Positions 8,208 to 16,247 of a stretch of 16,460 bases of DNA are shown piece after piece (position 1 is the stretch's first letter; each line of letters begins with the position of its first letter). The stretch lies in NCBI RefSeq assembly GCF_934202865.1, contig NZ_CAKPYL010000029.1, positions 1 to 16,460 of the forward strand. Reading direction: 5' to 3'. Under the pieces are notes generated by a model. That model was not told where the DNA came from, searched no databases, and saw only the letters and a list, made by a program, of their open reading frames with translations. This DNA is from an uncultured Fenollaria sp. (GTDB lineage Bacteria > Bacillota > Clostridia > Tissierellales > Peptoniphilaceae). A program made the translations under genes and the position numbers.

Positions 8208-9511
8208 AAGAGATAATGCTCTTTCAAAACATTGATTACAAAGGTCTTGAAGAGCATCTAAATAAATTAAGAAAAGAAGGATACAAGATCAAAGATATTA
8301 AAAAAGCATCGATTAGCTTGGAGAAAGCTGTCGATGCTAATAATTTTGAGTATTTTTGTGAGAGTTATCCATTTACAAAGTCTAGAAAAAACAAATTCGG
8401 TGCCTTCTCCACTCACCTTTATGATATGGAGAGCGAAGGCTTTGAGTTTGTCTGCGGCTTTAAGGACATAAACATCTTTGAAAATCACAGTGCGAGCAAA
8501 AAAGCTATACGTGATGCTGATGAAAAAAGCTGGAAAAACATCTCAAATATAAGATTTTTCTCAATATCAGTTTTTATATCATTCTTCATGATATTTTTAG
8601 CGAGCAGCGTGTTTTTGTTTTGGCCAAACATTGACAAGTTTATAAATTTAAAACAGTTTATGTTTATGGTCTTCATACCACTGATATTCTTAACGCTCTC
8701 AATTATGTACTTAAGAAGAATTATTTTCTTCTACTCAAAAGCTTTACGTAAAAAATTTGCGAGCGAGAAGGCTTTTAAGTTTGGTAGAGTTTTGATGATA
8801 GCACTAATCGCCCTACTAATACTTATGGTGCTTTCGTATGTGGCTTTAGATATATATAACTTTTCAGTTGGCAATATTACGCTGATCAAGTTATTCTCCT
8901 CATACTTCTTCCTAATCGGATCAGCACTAACATTTTTAATATATAAGCTATTAATCGAAAAGGTTTTTGATAAGTTCTTCCCAAGATTTCTATTTATAGC
9001 AATATCTTTGTTTATGGTAACGAATTTGCAAACAAAACTACTTGACATGCCTATAAACAATGCTATTAATCAAGAGATTTTTCAAGTTGATAGCAATATA
9101 AGTAATAACAAGTACTACAACAATAATAAATACAGAAGCAGAAACTTTTTCATCGATGAATACACTAAGAACTATAGCTTTACTACTGATAAACATAAAG
9201 TCGGCGAGCTGCTCATTATGACCAGTGAGCACTATCACGGCAAAAAGACTCACATACTTGACTATATTTACAAGGTTATTAAAGATAGAAACATCTTTAA
9301 CAATCAAGGCGATATTGAATACTTAAGCTTTGATAATAAATTTGATGATGACTTTGTAGAAGCCTACATCGCCAGCAAACATCACATATCCTCGCTTGTA
9401 TTTAGATTCAAAGATGACATCTACATTGTCGATGGTAACTTCAGAAAGACTAATGAAGAGGTAATTAATGAAGCTATTGAGGAAATTATAAAAGATAGAC
9501 AAGATAAATAA
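8186..9511 (+). CDS. Membrane protein with DUF2812-like N-terminus, function unknown
   Basis: I do not recognise a characterised homologue. The N-terminal 105 residues are soluble and resemble DUF2812: a hydrophobic/charged helix (YKGLEEHLNKLRKEGYKIKDI), a strand region, and GFEFVCGFKDINIFEN, similar to that family's GWEFV-type motif. Five hydrophobic segments follow, at about 123-146, 157-182, 201-222, 232-258 and 264-284. The last ~155 residues are polar, with an Asn/Tyr/Lys-rich stretch near 298-312, and end in a mixed domain with no known motif. The total is 441 residues. The start ATG at 8186 has AGGGTGA about six bases upstream and lies inside the end of the Lgt-family gene in another frame, so the two are translationally linked. 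A hairpin follows four bases after the stop. DUF2812 proteins often accompany PadR-type regulators, but none is seen here. Confidence 0.7.
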   Translation: MQEKTEIKEIMLFQNIDYKGLEEHLNKLRKEGYKIKDIKKASISLEKAVDANNFEYFCESYPFTKSRKNKFGAFSTHLYDMESEGFEFVCGFKDINIFENHSASKKAIRDADEKSWKNISNIRFFSISVFISFFMIFLASSVFLFWPNIDKFINLKQFMFMVFIPLIFLTLSIMYLRRIIFFYSKALRKKFASEKAFKFGRVLMIALIALLILMVLSYVALDIYNFSVGNITLIKLFSSYFFLIGSALTFLIYKLLIEKVFDKFFPRFLFIAISLFMVTNLQTKLLDMPINNAINQEIFQVDSNISNNKYYNNNKYRSRNFFIDEYTKNYSFTTDKHKVGELLIMTSEHYHGKKTHILDYIYKVIKDRNIFNNQGDIEYLSFDNKFDDDFVEAYIASKHHISSLVFRFKDDIYIVDGNFRKTNEEVINEAIEEIIKDRQDK

Positions 9512-9515
9512 TACT

Positions 9516-9543
9516 AAGGGCAGAACTTAAATGTTCTGCCCTT
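9516..9543 (+). terminator. Hairpin terminator after the rightward operon
   Basis: AAGGGCAGAAC (9516-9526) and GTTCTGCCCTT (9533-9543) form a perfect 11-bp stem around a six-base loop, four bases after the stop codon. The following tract (CTAGTTTAC) is only moderately T-rich, so termination may be partial, with the second hairpin as backup. Confidence 0.75.
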
Positions 9544-9557
9544 CTAGTTTACACAAA

Positions 9558-9592
9558 ACAAATACCTCACTGGAATGTAGTGAGGTATTTGT
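9558..9592 (-). terminator. Hairpin terminator for the leftward folT transcript
   Basis: ACAAATACCTCACT (9558-9571) and AGTGAGGTATTTGT (9579-9592) form a perfect 14-bp stem with a seven-base loop. Read leftward, the stem ends in a T run (TTTGT TTTG), as expected for an intrinsic terminator, and it lies 14 bases past the folT stop. It can also fold in rightward transcripts, so the pair of hairpins separates the convergent units in both directions. Confidence 0.8.
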
Positions 9593-9606
9593 CTATATTG
9601 ATTTAA

Positions 9607-10167
9607 TTACATTTCGAAACTTACTTTTCTTGCTCTTAAAGCTTCAACCATAGCTGTTAAAGCAAAGTATACTGTGAATATTTCAATTGCATTCTTTGTT
9701 GCTCTTGCTGGTAGTAGTGCTAGAACACCCTTTCCCATGTAAGGATATAAAAGAACTGTGTTCAAGAAGATATTTAAAAATATTGCTCTAAATAAACTTG
9801 TTGAAATAATTACTTTGTTTTGAAGCTTTCTATCGTTTTGCATAGCTGCAAAGCCTTCGCCCTTTGATAACTTCCACAAGATAAAGCCTGGGAACCATGC
9901 TAGTAAGCCTTCTGAGATAGTAAAGAAAGCGTTGAAACCAAAAGAGCTTGGTGCTAAAGCGTAGTTAAGAACGTCTGTAACAATCCCCATCATAAAGCCG
10001 TAATAAGGTCCAAGGACCATACCTCCGAACATTAGCGGATAGCCACCAAACGATAGTGATAAACCTGGAGCTAATTTTAATTTCAAGAATCTTGACATTA
10101 AAAGAGCTAAGGTAACGAACAATGCACTTAATACTAATTTTTTAGTATTAGTCCTTCCTTTTTGCAT
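9607..10167 (-). CDS. folT: ECF transporter S component, folate family (FolT-like)
   Basis: This is an integral membrane substrate-binding (S) subunit that would join the shared EcfT/EcfA energising module to import folate. The 186 residues contain about six hydrophobic helices. Typical S-component features are the basic N-terminus followed by LVLSALFVTLALLMSRFL, the loop LSFGGYPLMFGGMVLGPYYG (about 37-56), GIVTDVLNYAL, and the C-terminal LLPARATKNAIEIF, which resembles the LPxRxxKN motif of the folate-type family. Substrate assignment rests mainly on the upstream leader, which matches the tetrahydrofolate riboswitch. The start ATG at 10165-10167 follows AGGAGG at 10176-10181. The gene has its own promoter but also lies downstream of the mreD-to-DUF2344 run with no strong terminator between, so read-through is possible. 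The energising subunits are not in the window. Confidence 0.87.
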   Translation of the reverse strand: MQKGRTNTKKLVLSALFVTLALLMSRFLKLKLAPGLSLSFGGYPLMFGGMVLGPYYGFMMGIVTDVLNYALAPSSFGFNAFFTISEGLLAWFPGFILWKLSKGEGFAAMQNDRKLQNKVIISTSLFRAIFLNIFLNTVLLYPYMGKGVLALLPARATKNAIEIFTVYFALTAMVEALRARKVSFEM

Positions 10168-10175
10168 AAAAAAAT

Positions 10176-10199
10176 CCTCCTAAAATAAAATTCCAGAGG
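10176..10199 (-). promoter_or_regulatory. folT ribosome binding site and anti-Shine-Dalgarno element
   Basis: On the reverse strand AGGAGG (10181 down to 10176) is preceded by GCCTCTGG (10200 down to 10193). CCTC can pair with GAGG of the ribosome binding site. The overlapping CTCTG can instead pair with CAGAG in the 5' strand of the riboswitch (10314 down to 10310). These mutually exclusive pairings suggest translational control: ligand stabilises P1 and leaves the anti-SD free to block the ribosome site. The pairing is seen in the sequence; the mechanism is inferred. Confidence 0.5.
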
Positions 10200-10222
10200 C
10201 TGTTCTAAATAATATAATATTT

Positions 10223-10317
10223 ATACAGCGGAAGCGAAGAAACACCGCGGCTTAATGCCATTCGTTTAAAAGCTACATCCCATCTTTTAACACTAGCGCA
10301 TTTCCTCTACTCTGTAT
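10223..10317 (-). promoter_or_regulatory. Tetrahydrofolate (THF) riboswitch aptamer
   Basis: The 95-base leader of folT has the layout of the THF riboswitch. P1 is ATACAG (10317 down to 10312) paired with CTGTAT (10228 down to 10223). The 5' strand continues GAGTAGAGGAAATGCGC. P3 is TTAAAAG (10290 down to 10284) paired with CTTTTAA (10272 down to 10266), and its loop contains the class-typical TGGGATGT (GGGATG at 10281 down to 10276). The 3' strand then has ACGAATGGC, GCCGCGGTG and CCGCTGT. These blocks match, in order, the GAGUAGA, GGGAUGU, ACGAA, GCGGUG and CCGCU elements I recall from the class. THF riboswitches commonly control folT in Firmicutes, so aptamer and gene support each other. 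No terminator hairpin follows, which points to translational control. Confidence 0.88.
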
Positions 10318-10322
10318 TTCAT

Positions 10323-10351
10323 ATTATATCATTAATCTTTATAATTTACAA
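10323..10351 (-). promoter_or_regulatory. Promoter of the riboswitch-folT transcript
   Basis: On the reverse strand TTGTAA (10351 down to 10346), a 17-base spacer and TATAAT (10328 down to 10323) form a near-ideal sigma-A promoter, with TG before the -10 (TGATATAAT). Initiation would fall near 10316, just at the first bases of riboswitch helix P1. The promoter lies in the 208-bp gap after the DUF2344 gene. Apart from promoter, riboswitch and ribosome site I see no other feature in that gap. Confidence 0.85.
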
Positions 10352-10375
10352 GTCTTTTATAGATATTTTTTATAC

Positions 10376-11062
10376 TTATAAGAATATCTCCTTGAGTCCT
10401 TCTTCATCTTGATATAGACCTACGCGTTCAAGGTCAATATCAAGCTCATCCATAACTATGTCTGTGTAGTTATTAAGTATATCAAAAACAAGTGCTGGCT
10501 TTAAAGAGCCCTGCTCGCTCATCTTGATGTAAGCGTATATGGCCTCATCCTTAAGCTCAAGTCTATTGAGATAGTCTTTGGCATTCTCTTTAACAAAAAT
10601 CCTTCTTTTACCCTTTTTTCTTTTTCTCTCTATCTCAACTATGTCCATGGCGTTGACCTTATCAAGCTCTTTTGCTATGTCTATATCTTTGTTCTTATCG
10701 TAAAATGTATTTAATAATTTAAAAGCGTATACAACTGACTTTACCTTATTGGATATGGACTCGTCGTCATCGTACTTTGCTTCTACAATCTTGATTCCCT
10801 GAGGAAGTCTCTCGTTCATCTTAATCAAAAAATCTTTTAAATCAATCTTTGAGTTAAGATATATCTCCATGTACTCACTATTCGATTCAATGCCCAAAGG
10901 TAGTGGATAAGCTATGGACATCCTTGGATGCGGGTTGAAGCCTTCTGAAAATTTTACGTCAACCTTATTTTGAAAGAGTGTTCTTTGGAATAGGTCTACT
11001 AGGTCCAAGTGCGAGATGAACTTCAAGTAGCCTAGTTTTGTAAATTTACACAAAATTTTCAT
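10376..11062 (-). CDS. TIGR03936/DUF2344 family radical-SAM-linked protein
   Basis: The biochemical role is unknown. The family is named for its near-constant position beside, or fusion with, a TIGR03960 radical SAM protein, which is the arrangement here. The 228 residues begin MKILCKFTKLGYLKFISHLD and continue with the family-typical DLFQRTLFQNKV, FSEGFNPHPRMSIAYPLPLG (about 39-58) and a Glu-rich YMEIYL. The C-terminal half is charged and lysine-rich (ERKRKKGKRR). There is no signal peptide, membrane helix or metal-binding motif, so the protein is probably cytosolic. The start ATG at 11060-11062 lies inside the 3' end of the radical SAM gene (17-base overlap) and follows GAGGGG, so translation is coupled. 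In many Firmicutes the next genes are rng and rplU; here the next gene is folT. Confidence 0.9.
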   Translation of the reverse strand: MKILCKFTKLGYLKFISHLDLVDLFQRTLFQNKVDVKFSEGFNPHPRMSIAYPLPLGIESNSEYMEIYLNSKIDLKDFLIKMNERLPQGIKIVEAKYDDDESISNKVKSVVYAFKLLNTFYDKNKDIDIAKELDKVNAMDIVEIERKRKKGKRRIFVKENAKDYLNRLELKDEAIYAYIKMSEQGSLKPALVFDILNNYTDIVMDELDIDLERVGLYQDEEGLKEIFL

Positions 11063-12899
11063 GCTTACCCCTCATTTCACAGTTCTCTATGCCGCAAGCG
11101 TTACACGAGATTCTACAGTCCTTAGTAGTTTCAGCCCTCATTGACTTTTCATACTCTCTAATCAAAAACTCTTTGCTCACGCCCACATCGATTATATCCC
11201 AAGGCAAGACCTCATCATAAGATCTTTCGCGTCTTGCATAAAAGTCTGGATCAAGACCAAATTCTTTAAACGCGTTCAAATAATTTTCATAAATGAATTC
11301 ATTATCTACTTTCTCTGCCTTTGCTTCTTCTTTATAGGCGTGGATAAGCGCGTCAGCTAGCCTTCTATCGCCTCTTGCTAAAACCGCTTCGATATAGCTA
11401 AGCTCTGGATCGTGGTAGTTGTACTCGACCTTTTTATCCTTAATGCTCGAGCGAAGTATGCCTATCTTTTCATAAAATTCTTCTATGCTGTCTTGCTTAA
11501 ACCATTGGAATGGTGTGAATGGCTTAGGTACAAAGCATGATGTGCTCACAACAAGTCTAAAGTCGCCTTTAATATCTTCCCTATCTCTCTTGAAGAATAG
11601 GTCACGAACTAAGTAGGCAAGATCTTTTATGCCTCTTATGTCATCTTCTGTCTCTGTCGGAAGACCTATCATGAAATATAGTTTAATCTTTGACCAGCCC
11701 TCACCAAAAACATAATTCATTACATCAACCAAATTTTCTTCAGTAACGTTTTTATTGATAACGTCTCTAAGCCTTTGGCTACCTGCTTCAGGAGCGAATG
11801 TTAGTGAAGACTTTCTTACGTCTGAAAGATCTTTTAAAACATCTATGCTCGGTGAATCTAATCTTAGCGATGGCAGCGAGACGCTTACATTGTTCTTGAC
11901 AAAGTACTCTTTCATCTCTCCAGCCACTTCTCTAAGGTTTGTGTAGTCACAAGTGCTTAGCGAGAAGAGACTAACATCGTCGTAGCCAGTATTGTCTATC
12001 ATAGTTTTCGCGATATTCTTAATGTTCTCTTCAGACTTTTCTCTTATAGGCCTATATAGCATGCCCGCTTGACAGAATCTGCAGCCCTTAGTGCAGCCTC
12101 TAAATATCTCAACAACTGCTCTTTTATGAACCACGTCAATGTATGGAACTATCATTCTATCGATTTGGAACATCTTGTCAACGCTTGAAATGTAATTTCT
12201 CTTTACTCTGTCTTTGCAGTTTGGATTTAATTTTTCATAATTTTTTATAGTTCCGTCTTCATTGTAATGAGGCTTGTAAAATTTTGGCACGTAAAAACCA
12301 TCTTCCTTAGCAAGCGCTTCAAGGAACTCATCTTTCGTTTGATTTTTCTCTTTTTTAATCTTTAATAGCTCCAAAAACCTTAGCATCATCTCTTCGCCTT
12401 CGCCTATTTGGAAGACGTCGATAATCTCAGCTATGGGTTCAGGGTTTACCGCGCATGGTCCCCCAGCTACCAATATTGGGTCATCTTCTTTTCTGTCTTT
12501 GCTCTTAAACTCTAGATTTGCTAGATCAAGCATTCTTAGTATATTGGCAAAGCTCATCTCATATTGCAAGGTAAAACCGATTGCGTCGAAATTCTTAAGC
12601 TCTTCTTTATTTTCAAGTGAAAATAGTTCTAAGCCCTCTTCCCTCATCTTTTTTTTCATATCGTAATTAGGCAAAAAGGCTCTCTCGCATAAGTAATCCT
12701 CGTTTTGATTGATTAAAAAGTAAAGTATATGAAGTCCCAAGTAGCTCATTGCTAACTCATATGTGTCGGGAAAGCAAAAAGCAAACTTTACCTTTGTCTT
12801 ATCAAAATCTTTGACTATAGAATTTTTCTCCATGCCAATATATCTTGCAGGTTTCTCCACAAGTTTTAGTATCTTTTCTAATTTCTTTCTATTTATCAA
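11046..12899 (-). CDS. B12-binding-domain-like radical SAM protein, TIGR03960 family
   Basis: This is a cytosolic iron-sulfur enzyme of unknown reaction. The N-terminal ~200 residues form a cobalamin-binding-like Rossmann region (FAFCFPDTYELAMSYLGLHI near 39-58, DAIGFTLQYE near 105-114, LVAGGPCAVNPEP near 143-155, FQIGEGEE). The radical SAM core follows with RGCTKGCRFCQAGM, where Cys269, Cys273 and Cys276 form the CxxxCxxC that holds the SAM-binding 4Fe-4S cluster. Later core strands include SLPSLRLDS, LTFAPEAGSQRLR and KLYFMIGLPTETEDD. The C-terminus has another cysteine group (CRISCNACGIENC) that could bind a further metal centre. Length (617) is normal for the family. The start is TTG at 12897-12899, chosen because AAGGAG lies seven bases upstream and the N-terminus fits the family. 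The mrdA stop (TAAGGAG) overlaps that site, leaving a 10-base gap. All motifs are intact. Confidence 0.92.
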   Translation of the reverse strand: MINRKKLEKILKLVEKPARYIGMEKNSIVKDFDKTKVKFAFCFPDTYELAMSYLGLHILYFLINQNEDYLCERAFLPNYDMKKKMREEGLELFSLENKEELKNFDAIGFTLQYEMSFANILRMLDLANLEFKSKDRKEDDPILVAGGPCAVNPEPIAEIIDVFQIGEGEEMMLRFLELLKIKKEKNQTKDEFLEALAKEDGFYVPKFYKPHYNEDGTIKNYEKLNPNCKDRVKRNYISSVDKMFQIDRMIVPYIDVVHKRAVVEIFRGCTKGCRFCQAGMLYRPIREKSEENIKNIAKTMIDNTGYDDVSLFSLSTCDYTNLREVAGEMKEYFVKNNVSVSLPSLRLDSPSIDVLKDLSDVRKSSLTFAPEAGSQRLRDVINKNVTEENLVDVMNYVFGEGWSKIKLYFMIGLPTETEDDIRGIKDLAYLVRDLFFKRDREDIKGDFRLVVSTSCFVPKPFTPFQWFKQDSIEEFYEKIGILRSSIKDKKVEYNYHDPELSYIEAVLARGDRRLADALIHAYKEEAKAEKVDNEFIYENYLNAFKEFGLDPDFYARRERSYDEVLPWDIIDVGVSKEFLIREYEKSMRAETTKDCRISCNACGIENCEMRGKHENFV

Positions 12900-12909
12900 T
12901 ATTTTCTCC

Positions 12910-15900
12910 TTACTTTAATACCTTAGTTACAAGCGGTAAATCGTTCGAAATATTCTCTTTGTTCATGCCAAGGTAATCGGCTATGGCTTCTCTAACCATA
13001 GGTCCAGCGTTTATACCAGTTCCCCCTTGGAATATTAGTGCGCTCACAGCAATTTCCGGCTTTTCATATGGTGCAAAGGCAACGAACCATGCAAATGGAT
13101 CATATGTTCTTCCTGTATATGGGTTGACGCCATTTTTCTCTGCTGTACCAGTTTTACATCCAACATTTATAGGGAAATCTTTGAAAACAGCTTTCGCCGA
13201 GCCAAGTTTACTTACCTTATGCATACCATTTTTAATAACATCTAATTCATCTTTATTCTTAAGACCAATGTCCTCGAATTGTCTTTCAAAGCTATATATA
13301 TCTTCAAGGCCATCGTAAGACTTAATCGAATCAATAAGCGTCAATTTATTGCGTTCTCCGCCATTAGCAATAGTAGCAACATAGTTTGACATCTGTATCG
13401 GTGTATATGCTGAGTCACCTTGGCCGATAGTTACATATAATGTGTCAGCCAAGTTCCACGTAGCTTGATTTAGATAAGTGTATTTAATGATATCGGCTAA
13501 GCCCTCGCGCTTGCCAGGAAGCTTCTTCTCTGTGTCAAGGCCAAGCTTATCAAGGCCTTCGATAACTTGATTTCTAGTCATATTAGGTCCTTCTTCAAGC
13601 CAAGATAATATTTCATTTATTGCTTTATCCTTAAATACTTCATCATATCTTACATCTGCTTTTACATAATTGTGAAGATTGTCATTCAAATAGTTTCTTA
13701 AGTAGAATCTCATGTTTTGAAGTTTCTTTTCTGGGTTTGGTACTCCGCCCGAGAATTCATTTGGCACGTTTATCTCTATACCAGTCTTGTCGTTAAGACC
13801 AAATCTCTTTGCCATATCAACTATGTCATCAATAGATAGCTTCACTTCAAGCTTCTTTCCTAGCCTTTGGTTTTCGCCCATTGCCAAAGAATAGAAGAAG
13901 TAGTTACACGATACCTTTAAAGCATCGCTTAAGTTGACTGAGCCATGAGTCCTATGATAGTCAGTCCATAAAAGACATCTAAACTTCTTAGCGCCAAGCT
14001 CAGCGTATCCCATATCCGTGATTCTTGTCTCAGGACTTAAGCCTTTCTCAAGAGCCGCAAGTCCTGTACACATCTTAAATATAGAACCTGGTTGTACAGC
14101 AGTTTGTGTTGATACATTTAGTAGCGGTCTTGCTGCAAGCGAGTTTTTGACCTCAGTAGGCTCTAAGCTGTCCCAATCATTCTTGCTTATACCAGTTGCA
14201 AACAAGTTTAGATTGTAGCCTGGGTAGCTCGCCATAGTCAAGACTTCACCTGTATTTGGATTGTTTAAAACGATAGCTCCTGACGTAGTATTATCATAAG
14301 TCCTCTTTCTCTTTCTATCCCACTCCATCTTAAAATCGCCGTACTTACTAGCGAAAGTGCCGCTCTTTGGTATGGTCTTTATAGTTCTTTCAAGAAGTTT
14401 TTCACAGTTCTTTTGTAATTCAGCATCTATACTTAGGTAGATGGTATTGCCTCTAACAGGTTTTGTCTCAGAAATAACTCTAGTTTTATTACCGATTCTA
14501 TCGACTTCGACAACCATCTCCCCATCTTTACCCTTAAGAACATCTTCATAAGCCTCTTCTATACCAGTCTTACCGATAATGGAGTCAGGTAAATATTTCT
14601 TTTGATTTATATACTTTTCTATCTCGGCGTCTGTCGATATCTTTCCTAAGGAGCCAATTACGTGACACATAACCGAGCCCATAGGATAGTATCTAATTGG
14701 CTCTATGGATATGTTTATGCCAGTATTTAAGTAAAGCTTCTCTTCAATCTTGGCAACTGTTTGTGGCTTAATTCCATAAGCAAAGTTGATTGGCTGATAA
14801 GCAAGTTGACCTTGCTTTAAGAATAATTCATATATGCTTAAAAGTGTTTTTGCTTCATAACGGGCATAATCTTCGTCTATGCTGTATTTTTCCATTGCTT
14901 TTTGAAGAGTTTCTTCAGGAGTCTTTTCTTCAAAATCATCCTTAAATTTGAAAATTCTATCTAGGAAAGTCCTGTACTGAATTAAGTCAACGTACTCGAA
15001 GTCACCTGCTATGGATATCCTTGTTTGAATTTCGTCTTCAAGCATAGTTTTTTGGGCATATGGCCTAATCTTATTATTGCTAATAAATTGCTCCATGATC
15101 TCTTTATTGTCTGCTTCCTTAATCAGCTCATCGATAGCCGGAATCTCAGGATCTAGATTTTGGTCTTTGTATCTATATAAAACGTCTAATGTGTCTGGAT
15201 TGATTATAGCTTCGACCTTTGTCTCAATATTCTTTGATCTAATTAGATCTATAAGTATCTTGCCTGGTGCGATTACTTCATCATCTTCGTTCTTATAAGC
15301 TTTTCCAAGCATATTTTTAAGCGATGTGTTCCTAAAGATATTAATAAAGTCTTCCTTAGCACTTGTATTGTAAGTTACATAGTCTGGATACTCTTTCATA
15401 AGTGACCTCTTTTGCTCAAGGTATGACTCGTATAAAGTATTTACGCAATCCTTAAGCGCAATCTTTTCAAGACCATCGTTTTTATACTTTTCATAAACTA
15501 ATTTTCTAATCATAGGATGCGAGCATATCCTATTAAGCACTGTATCATCACTAACTATAATCTCAGTAACTAAGGCTCTTGGACTTAGATCTTCATTAAA
15601 CTCATTCTTTTGCTTAAAGTCTAGGAACTTATCATTAGCAACGAATTCATATCTTTCTCCAGTGTTTTTATATTCAACTGGAAAGTCAACAAACTTTGAT
15701 TTTATCGCATAAAGTGCTCTGTTTGCTAGCCTTACAACATATTCCTTATCTTCGTTTTTAAATGTCATAGACATATCAAGACAGCTGTCTAAAACTTCTT
15801 TATTCTTCATAAAGTCAATAACAGTTTTAAGAGGCGACTTGTCTGTGCTTATGTAATCAGCTTCATCTTTATAAGCAAAGTAGTTAAAGTCTATCGGAAA

Positions 15901-16239
15901 ATCATTTTGATAGATAACACCGTCCTCTTCAAGGCTTGTAGCAAGCTCAAGAAGCGCTTTGTTCCTATCTTCTGCCTCTAAGTTTAACATGTCGTCCTTA
16001 TAAATTTGCACGGTAAAAGAAGGAAGATTGCCAGCTACTAACCTTCCATACCTGTCTCTAATCTCGCCTCTTGGAGCTGTAACAGTTATTGTTCTAATTT
16101 TAGAATTATCCGAGATATATCTGTAGTGATCGCCTTCAACTAAAGTCAAATGAGCAAGCTTAAGCACTAATATGCCCAAGACGACGATAACTACTAGATT
16201 TATAAAGGTATATCTCTTGTTCTTCTCAATATTATTCAT
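12910..16239 (-). CDS. mrdA: Penicillin-binding protein 2 (class B transpeptidase), unusually long
   Basis: PBP2 is a membrane-anchored transpeptidase that cross-links peptidoglycan in the lateral-wall (elongasome) machinery. A single anchor helix lies at about 11-31 (TFINLVVIVVLGILVLKLAHL). TAPRGEIRDRYGRLVAGN (about 53-70) is the class B dimerisation-domain signature. The transpeptidase domain has the SxxK motif SIFK with nucleophile Ser719 and Lys722, SCN at 777-779, and KTG at 1029-1031 (GCKTGTAEKNG). The protein has 1109 residues, against about 600-700 in well-studied homologues. Extra length sits in a charged helical region of roughly 350-400 residues in the N-terminal half, and in an ~80-residue helical insertion between SCN and KTG after NVPNEFSGGVPNPEKK. 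The start ATG at 16237-16239 follows AGGTGA, which overlaps the mreD stop. The mreD-mrdA order supports MrdA over a division PBP. Confidence 0.93.
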   Translation of the reverse strand: MNNIEKNKRYTFINLVVIVVLGILVLKLAHLTLVEGDHYRYISDNSKIRTITVTAPRGEIRDRYGRLVAGNLPSFTVQIYKDDMLNLEAEDRNKALLELATSLEEDGVIYQNDFPIDFNYFAYKDEADYISTDKSPLKTVIDFMKNKEVLDSCLDMSMTFKNEDKEYVVRLANRALYAIKSKFVDFPVEYKNTGERYEFVANDKFLDFKQKNEFNEDLSPRALVTEIIVSDDTVLNRICSHPMIRKLVYEKYKNDGLEKIALKDCVNTLYESYLEQKRSLMKEYPDYVTYNTSAKEDFINIFRNTSLKNMLGKAYKNEDDEVIAPGKILIDLIRSKNIETKVEAIINPDTLDVLYRYKDQNLDPEIPAIDELIKEADNKEIMEQFISNNKIRPYAQKTMLEDEIQTRISIAGDFEYVDLIQYRTFLDRIFKFKDDFEEKTPEETLQKAMEKYSIDEDYARYEAKTLLSIYELFLKQGQLAYQPINFAYGIKPQTVAKIEEKLYLNTGINISIEPIRYYPMGSVMCHVIGSLGKISTDAEIEKYINQKKYLPDSIIGKTGIEEAYEDVLKGKDGEMVVEVDRIGNKTRVISETKPVRGNTIYLSIDAELQKNCEKLLERTIKTIPKSGTFASKYGDFKMEWDRKRKRTYDNTTSGAIVLNNPNTGEVLTMASYPGYNLNLFATGISKNDWDSLEPTEVKNSLAARPLLNVSTQTAVQPGSIFKMCTGLAALEKGLSPETRITDMGYAELGAKKFRCLLWTDYHRTHGSVNLSDALKVSCNYFFYSLAMGENQRLGKKLEVKLSIDDIVDMAKRFGLNDKTGIEINVPNEFSGGVPNPEKKLQNMRFYLRNYLNDNLHNYVKADVRYDEVFKDKAINEILSWLEEGPNMTRNQVIEGLDKLGLDTEKKLPGKREGLADIIKYTYLNQATWNLADTLYVTIGQGDSAYTPIQMSNYVATIANGGERNKLTLIDSIKSYDGLEDIYSFERQFEDIGLKNKDELDVIKNGMHKVSKLGSAKAVFKDFPINVGCKTGTAEKNGVNPYTGRTYDPFAWFVAFAPYEKPEIAVSALIFQGGTGINAGPMVREAIADYLGMNKENISNDLPLVTKVLK

Positions 16240-16247
16240 GAAATCAC

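Noticed and set aside
8731..9307. Leftward ORFs opposite the 441-residue membrane protein
   Set aside because: The rightward frame has promoter, ribosome site, operon context and terminator. The antisense frames have none.
9516..9592. The two inverted repeats as transposon ends or an attachment site
   Set aside because: The two stems are unrelated to each other, sit between convergent genes just past their stop codons, and enclose nothing.
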